A stretch of DNA of 64,000 bases from Aspidapion aeneum (lineage: Eukaryota > Arthropoda > Insecta > Coleoptera > Brentidae): assembly GCA_963576565.1 (NCBI GenBank), contig OY755046.1, forward strand, positions 71,789,719 to 71,853,718. Direction: 5' to 3'. Position 1 is the first letter of the stretch, and each line of letters begins with the position of its first letter. Below the pieces are notes generated by a model. That model saw nothing but the letters and a program-made list of their open reading frames with translations. It had not been told where the DNA came from and searched no databases. Both the position numbers and the translations under genes were made by a program. Positions 11,801-20,800 of the stretch are shown here, piece by piece.

Positions 11801-14800
11801 TAGTTTGCCTAATGGGTTTAAAATATTTTAATATTATAAAATTATAAAAACAAAAAAATAATAAAGAGGTGATTAAAAAATAAAAATAAAGAAAACAATA
11901 AAAAAAAATTAAAAATTAAAATATTGAGTGTGATACATCATTTTAAAGGAAATTTTAAGCTGATTTTAAAAATCGAATAAAAAGAGTTATTCTGCAAGAA
12001 AAATAGCAACTTTATGCAATATCTTAAAATCAAAAGAGATAAATAAAAACCGTTTACATCTGTCAATTCTTCAAGAAAAGATTTATAAGAAAGCTATTTA
12101 CACAAAAACAAAATGCAGACAAAAACACTCCGTAGCTTAAAAACGGCTTGCTATATCTAAATGTGGTTTTTACCTTTAGGCTTCTCTTAAAATTTGAGCG
12201 TCGCAAAGGGGGCTCAGTTTTTTTCTATCTCCCCAAGAAATACCCGACACCATAAAAAAACAACGAATTTGGGACACCCTGTACAGGGTGTGCCAATGAA
12301 ATCGATTTTTTGAGAATGAACACCCTGTATATTTTTGCATTTTAAAATTCGTCTTTTCTTTTTGATTTCAAAAATATACAATATCTATGTGCTGCGATTA
12401 ATATTTTTTGAGGTATATGCAGTATTTCTTCTTTATTTATTTATTTCACGTTTATTTTGTTTTGCCATCTTAAAAAATGTTTATCGTAGCATAGACATAC
12501 AGTAGAACCCCGATGACAGTGTTTATTCAAATTAAATTGGTCACTAAATAATTTGTCACACAACTTGCACGTCACCGACATTTTCACAGCAAAAAAACGA
12601 CGAATTTTCATCAAACAGAACTGGGAATTATTAAAGTTTTGCTGTATAAAACCATACAGAAATATCTCTCAGTTGATTGGTTGACAGAAGTGACAGATCA
12701 ACGCTTGCGCACGTCTTGGAATTCATCTCGGTATTTAACGACTCGTCATCTTTAAAGGAATCATTTTAATGTCGTCCGCCATCTTGGATTTTGAGATGGC
12801 GGACAAAAACATATATTTAGACAAAACTCTGATCAATTCTCTGCCAAGTGCAGTTTGTCCCAATAAAATCGATTGAACAGTTCAAAAGTTATAACGAAAA
12901 AAAAATTGTCTGTTTTTTTTTGTCCACCCGGTAGATGTCTAACAATCCTACTACTGGTCACTACTTAAGGTTAAACTTAACTAAACACTTAAACATAAAC
13001 AGCAGTATTTACTAAGGCGTAAGTTTTAGTCTAGGTTTTGGTTTAAGTTTAGGGTTTAGGTTTAAAATTTAAATGTGCATTGGTTTGGAAAAATGGATTT
13101 TTTGCCGAAACAGGCCGCAATTGATTTGGTATTTTTACCTGTATGGACGATAAAATGTCCTAAAAATTGAAATTTAAGACGATTTGTTCTTGAAATGGAC
13201 CATATAGACTGGAAAAAAGAAGAAAACATGGAAAACTGATTTTTCTACAACTGTCTAATTTAGGCTACTACGTCACTTTAAACCCCTAGGTCATGGGATT
13301 CCGACTAAAAATCGTCCTAAATTTTAAACTACCTCCGGGGGGGTGGTTTATCTCATTGTAACTTGAAAACAATCACGTTTTTGTTAATTTATTTGTTAAA
13401 AATGTAAAATTTGATCATATTTAGGAACGATATGACAAAATTTTATACGATTTTTAGCTTCACTTAACTATTAGAGCGAGTTTTTTAGGGCAATGTACAC
13501 AAGGCTGGATAAGCCGTTTAGTACTAAATTCTCATATCTCTTTTATATTTTAGCATGTAGCTTTTAAACGATATTTGCCTTGACGAGGAAAGTTAAAAAA
13601 AAACGATTTTCAGATTAAAATCCAAATAAACTCACACGCGATTTGTTTATTTGCAAATAATCTTTAAATTAATATAATAAAAAATGTTTTTATTTATTTA
13701 TTTATTGTAGCAGTCATTTTCCATTAATGGTTTTAATACGCTCTAGCCATACAGATATATTTAAGATGTACGTGCACCGAGATGACAGCAGATGACAATC
13801 CTAGTACTTAGTCCAGCAAGTGTCAGTCAAGTCACTTTTACGTCATTTTAATAAATTTAAAAATTTATTTTTTAATTTCGCTTTGTTTGTGCAAGTTATA
13901 TAATAAAAATTACAAAATTAGAACACATTTTCCAACAATGTCAAGTTTGGAAAGTAAGTGTAAATTGAAAAATGTAAGTAATTCACTTAAATATCGCTGC
14001 ATTTTCATTTAAACCTCGTTCCTTACAAACTTAAACTTATAGTTTAAACCATTTCTTTTCCGTTTTTTCCATTTTTTTTACGAAATCCTTGCAGATTCTT
14101 ATTTAAACCGGTTTTTTTTCCATTGCGATATAACCTATGTAGTTATAATTCGTCCAAAAATCCATTAACTTTTATTAAGTTTCAAAGAAATTCAGTTAAA
14201 ACGTTTCACAAAAGATAAACTAAAAGTTAAACCTAAACCTAAACTTTAAACCTAAACCCTAAACCATCTTAGTAAATACTGGTGAAACTGTTTGTTTTCA
14301 GGTGCATTTACAACAACCAGCCAGTAGAACTCCTGTTAGAATTGACCAAAAAAAGTCTCGAGGCAGGCGAGGCCATTTGGTTTGGATGTGAAGTTAGCAA
14401 ACGGTTTGCTGGCAAAATAGGCATTCAAGATCTGAAAATCCACGATTTCAATCTGATGTTCGGAACCGACATTCAAGTCACTATGAGTAAAGCTGACAGG
14501 TTGCTCTACGGTGACAGCGCTATGTCACATGCCATGGTTATTACTGCTGTCAACACTGATGTAAGTATCTATTCTGCCCTCGGCCAATTGGCTACTATAT
14601 TGTCGGGTAGGATTTTATTTTAAATCGAACCCTTAAACGAGGGTACCGTAGTAGATCTCTTATGTGAATAAAATAAATATGAAACAGTTTTAAAAACGTT
14701 ACAAACTTTAATGAATACAAAATAAAACTCTGTTGCAATTTGCAAATTGTTACAAGACTTTTCTTATGACCTATAAAACAAACAAGACCCGAAATATTAA

Positions 14801-17800
14801 AATAAAACTTTAACTTACCAACAAATTTCAAAATATTCTTTAAATATAAAAATCTTATGTTTCTTTACTGACAATTAATTTTGGAGGTTTTAGTTAAATT
14901 CAACAAAACTTAGAATGTAACTACCGACTTGTCTTCTCAAAGTTTGGGTTTTTATAAAGGGTTGGTTGGACCTAAATAATCCATTATCCCCTCTTTGAAG
15001 AGCTTGGAGGAACCAAGTCAGTGGCGTTGCTGATAATCCTAAAATTTACTTTACATTCTAGCTAATGAGCTAAACAAGATAAGCTAAACAAAAACAGAGA
15101 TAAAATACATTTTATAGACAACATTTTCTTATCTCACAGTTTTTCCATGTCCAATCACTTTAAAGGGAAAACCCTCTCGCTACTTGCTGTATCCCCACGC
15201 TCAACCATTACGACTCCCACTCTAGACTTTTCAATAGTTTTTCTCGCCATAACCATCTGCTGTGTGGTAGGCGGCAACCAAATGTTTTCTATTTTGGAGG
15301 GAGGTGGAACCACTTTCTCATCTTATCCCCTCTTTGAAGAGCTTGGAGGAACCAAGTCAGTGGCGTTGCTGATAATCCTAAAATTTACTTTACATTCTAG
15401 CTAATGAGCTAAACAAGATAAGCTAAACAAAAACAGAGATAAAATACATTTTATAGACAACATTTTCTTATCTCACAGTTTTTCCATGTCCAATCACTTT
15501 AAAGGGAAAACCCTCTCGCTACTTGCTGTATCCCCACGCTCAACCATTACGACTCCCACTCTAGACTTTTCAATAGTTTTTCTCGCCATAACCATCTGCT
15601 GTGTGGTAGGCGGCAACCAAATGTTTTCTATTTTGGAGGGAGGCGGAACCACTTTCTTATCTTAACAGAACCATAATTGTGTTTGTTGCTTTTCCAAGAT
15701 GGTTTCGTACAGTGGCACAGTCAGGGGTTATTTGCATTCCTGACAATATTTCAGGCCGAACTCGTAGCCATTGAACTGTGTGCTCGGTGGATTACTGACC
15801 ACGAATGGACCAACAGGACAATAAAAATCTTCTCCGACGGTCAAGCAGCCTTAAGAGCGCTTGATTCCTATATGGTCTCATCGAGAACCGTGAGGAGCTG
15901 TAAAGATTCACTGAATGCGCTTGGTAGCGCTAACAATGTGTCATTAGTATGGATATACCAGGGCATTTTGGACATGAGGGAAATGAGGCCGCAGACCTAG
16001 CAGCGAGGAAGCGACATCTGCCGAATTTTTCGGTCCTCAACCAGCCCTGGGGATATCATACAATGCTGCTAAATCAACCATATTAAAATGGAAGGAGAAT
16101 AGCTTCCAACAATACTGGATAAATATACCAGAACTGGCTCACTCTAAAGAGTTCATTGTAGAAACAGAGCCAGGAACATTATTGGACTTACCAGACAGGA
16201 GATACGTATAGTAACTGGTCTTTTTACAGTCCACTGTCGACTGAGAGTACCCTGCACAGAATGGGACTAACAGAAGAGACCGAATGTAGACTCTGTATGG
16301 AGGATGACGAAACAGTTAGACATGTACTGTGCGAATGTCCGGCTATTGCACGTTTACGTCAAAACACTTTCGGTAAACCTCAGATTGACTCAGAAGATCT
16401 GAACAGTGTCTCACTCAAACTGATAGCCGGCCTTTTTGGAGGATTAGGCATACAGTGGTGAGACACCACTCAAAAGTATGCCACAATAGACCCATTGGTG
16501 GTCGCAGTGGAAGGGCTGCAAGGCCCACTCACATATAAATCATCAATCATTAAAAAATCTATTCTGCCCACGGATTATCTGGGGGCACGGCAGTGTCCCG
16601 CCAAGTTCGCGCATACTACTGGACCACCTTTTCTTGAAACATTTCAACCGATATTTGACCTGAAACTTTGCGCAGTTGTAGACTTTCATAGTGTTAATAA
16701 CCCCGCCAAGTTTCATGGATAGAGCAGTAAAGTAGTTACGAAATTTTATAAATCTTCGTCTTTGTCACTCACTGTCTCACTTACACATGCTACGAAGCTG
16801 AAATTTGATAGACTGATAAAAATTTATGACCAAACCCTTGTCACAAATTAAAAACCCCCTAAATTTTGATTTACTTTCCCCCCTATACATGTAAAGTTAT
16901 GTAAAAGTAACATTTTCTACTTCCAGAAACGCTAAAGAACTGAGCTTTGGTGGACTGATAGGAACTATGATAAAAATATAGTAAAAAAAACAGAAAAACC
17001 CCAAATTAGCTCACACATATACTATACTATAGTAGTGTGAGCTATGGTGATCCTAATTTTTTCGAGAAAAAAAAAGTTGCTCCGATTTCAAAATTTTTTA
17101 TATATCTTTGCGTTTCAGATGATTTTGAAACTTTTTTGTTGCGCCGTCTGTCTGTCTGTATGTCTGTCTGTAACGACCAACGCGCATAACTCAAAAACCG
17201 CTTGGCCGATTTTAATGAAATTGAATGAACAAAATCCACCGAACACAAACCCAATAAAAGGGTGGGGGTAGATTTCAAAAATTAGAGTTTATGTGAAAAA
17301 ATGGCGTGTGTGATATCAAACGAAAGGTAATTGAGTCTGCAGTTAAACAAAATACATTTTAATTTATTTAAAAAAAAGGGTGGGGGTATATTTTAAAAAT
17401 TAGAGTTTAAGTGAAAATATGGCGTGTGTGATATCAAACGAAAGGTAATCGAGTCCGGAGTTTAACAAAATACATTTTAATGTTTGTTTTTTAAGGGTGG
17501 GGGTCGATTTAAAAAAAATTGAGTTTAAGTCAAAACATGGCTTGTGTGGTATCAAACAAAAGGTAATTTAGTCTGGAGTTGAATAAAATATATTTCAGTT
17601 TTTAGTTATATTAACTCACACGTAGGTACACTATAACTATAGTACCTAGTGTGAGCTTAGGGGCCCATATATTGGCAGAGTATTTATTTACTTCTCTCCC
17701 CTATACATGTAAAGTTATGTTTTTCTAAAATTAATGTAATAATTGAATAAAATTGCCAAATTAGACATTAATAAGTGCTTTTTGTTGACAGGAAAATGGT

Positions 17801-20800
17801 GAGGTAACCAAACTTCGAGTGGAGAACTCGTGGGGTGAAGATCGTGGGGATAAGGGTTATTTGCTTATGACTGCTGAGTGGTTCAAGGAATTTACATTTG
17901 AGGTGAGTTTTTTTTTAATTTTCAATGTTTTACTCAAAACCGTAAACAACAATTTCAAGCCATTGGTGTACAAAACCAGAGGTTCCGAGTTCGAATCCTG
18001 ACCATAGCACAAGAAAATTTTTTTAAAGATTTTTTTTTATTAACTCAAAGTATCGGCAAAAAGTAGAACAACTTCCTAAAATTATAAATAAATCCGATCA
18101 TGTACAACATTTAAAAACTTTAAGCCTTTTCTCAATTTACGTATTTCGGCAACTATCCTTACAAAATCATACCTCGGGAACAAGTTCACTTTTAGGGGGC
18201 TAAATTTCCATAAGAGGATAAAAAAGAGATAGAGTATAGCATTTATTAAAAAGAGACGCACGAGTCCCGCAGAAAGCTTTGCAGCGTTGTCAAAGGTAAC
18301 CTTGATAAATTACTACAGGCGCACGCGGTCGCACTCGTCAAAGGGCGGACAATCTGAAAATTTTTTTTAGGGCGAGAATTATTACTTGACTTGTCACTAT
18401 ACAAGAAGTGGACTATAAAAACGTGAACATTTTATTTTTTAAATTTATTATACAGTACCGGCCAAAAGTAAAGAAACCACCTAATATTTTATATAAATCT
18501 GATCCTATACCAACTATAAAAGAACAAGTGATAGATTTGAAAACTTGAATCCAGTTCTCAGTTCACGTGTTTCGGCGATTTTCGATACAAAATCATTTCA
18601 TGTCTTTTTGTCACGTTTAAAAAAAAGCTTAAAATAAAACTTTTTTCTGTGTAATTTTACGCAATAATGGCAAGTACCATTCGAAAAAGATGTAAAAGTT
18701 TTATATGTCCTGAAAATTTTATAACAATTGCAAATACTCTGCCAATATATGGGCCCCTAAGCTCACACTAGGTACTATAGTTATAGTGTACGTGTGAGCT
18801 AATATAACTAAAAACTAAAATATATTTTATTCAACTCCAGACTAAATTACCTTTTGTTTGATACCACACAAGCCATGTTTTGACTTAAACTCAAATTTTT
18901 GAAATCTACCCCCACCCTTAAAAAAACAAAAACTAAAATGTATTTTGTTAAACTCCGGACTCAATTACCTTTCGTTTGATATCACACACGCCATATTTTC
19001 ACTTAAACTTTAATTTTTGAAATATACCCCCACCCTTTTTTTTAAATAAATTAAAATGTATTTTGTTTAACTCCAGACTCAATTACCTTTCGTTTGATAT
19101 CACACACGCCATATTTCCCCATAAACTCTAATTTTTGAAATCTACCCCCACCCTTTTATTTGGTTTGTGTTCGGTGGATTTTGTTCATTTTTAAATGGGA
19201 CCATCTCGACCCAAGACCCAGCCTAGGTACCAAATTTCATTAAAATCGGCCAAGCGGTTTTTGAGTTATGCGCGTTGGTCGTTACAGACATACAGACAGA
19301 CAGACAGACAGACAGACAGACGGCGCAACAAAAAAGTTTCTAAATCATCTGAAACGCAAAGATATATAAAAATTTTTGAAATCGGAGCAACTTTTTTTTG
19401 CTCGAAAAAATTAGGATCACCATAGCTCACACTACTATAGTATATAGTATATGTGTGAGCTAAAAAAATCGTCTACATATAAATTTTTAACCTCAAACGA
19501 TTTTATTCCAATATGATATAAAAGTATTATTTAACCAATTTTACCTTAAAACTATCAACTTTTCTTGTTGTATCGATTTTTGTTTAAAAATGTTCCTTTT
19601 GTATTTAAAAATTTTTGCCTGTGGTACATGTCCCCTGCGAGCATTTAAAGTAACCTTATCAATATGTTCTGAAAATTTTCGTTTTTGGTTTAAAAGGCAT
19701 TACTACTCATAACTATGATATTTGTCTCGAAAAAGGACTAAATGAACCCCGCAGAACTACTTTTGAGGCTCAATACAACCTCTGCCGCCCCCCTAAGGTC
19801 TCGACCACCCTCCCGCGTCCTATAACCACGCTGCGTTCACTGTGGTCTACCATTACCTTTGTTATGGTTGGACAAACAATAGCTGGACATACACGCAGAG
19901 GTTGATCCGCCGGTTTGGAACGGCGCGGTTTAAACTGGCGGATTTATCTTTCAATTAGTGGACATTCCACGCGCCAGTTATAGCCGGTACAGATTTATCT
20001 GTGAGTTCAGACAGGCGGGTTCCGCGCTCACAGATATTTTAACCGGCGCAGACTTGTCTGTCGGTTTACACTGTGCCAGGGATAATAGACCGTTTTCCTC
20101 CAAAGTTTTAACTGCGATAAGGTGGTCAACATGTCTTGTGAAAGTGTTGTTTTGTCAAGGGATTTTAGAAATTTACAAAGCACATCCGAGTTTATAGAAG
20201 ATTAAAAGCAAGGATTATAGTAACAAAAATTTAAAGCACAAAGGTTATGATGAACTTGTCAAATATTGTAAAACATATTATTATAAGTGCCTGTGCAGAA
20301 ATTCCCACTGAAAATTTCAGATCTTCATATGATCATCCCGTGGCAAGGAAACGAAGGGCAGCATTTAATCGCTGTTCTGGTCCAATAGCTTCTCTCATTT
20401 CGGTATCTTGTTTCGTAAGATCCTCTCTCACCAAATTTAATATAAGGTTAAATAATTTTTAAAATCGTCTGGATCATTTTCTCTTAACTCTTTTAATAGA
20501 AGTTCATGGCTAAATAGTTTACTCCTAAGCCAATAACTTTTAACCCACTTGGAACGTCTCTTTTTTACACCACTATGCATTATTTCCATATTAATAATCA
20601 TTCCCATACACAGAGCCTGCTTCTTTTTAGCACGAAACATTTTACATACACTATGCTTAAAATACCGTGCCACATAAAACTTTCGACTTGACGAAATTCC
20701 ACAAAACTGTGGAATTTCGTCAAGTCGAAAGTTTTATGCGGCACGGTATTTTAAGCTAGCGTATGTAAATTGTTTAGTGCTAAATATAAGCAGGCTCTGT

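Noticed and set aside
17989..17998. Possible tRNA gene
   Set aside because: Only a B-box-like T-arm is present; no acceptor stem, anticodon arm or A box could be found.
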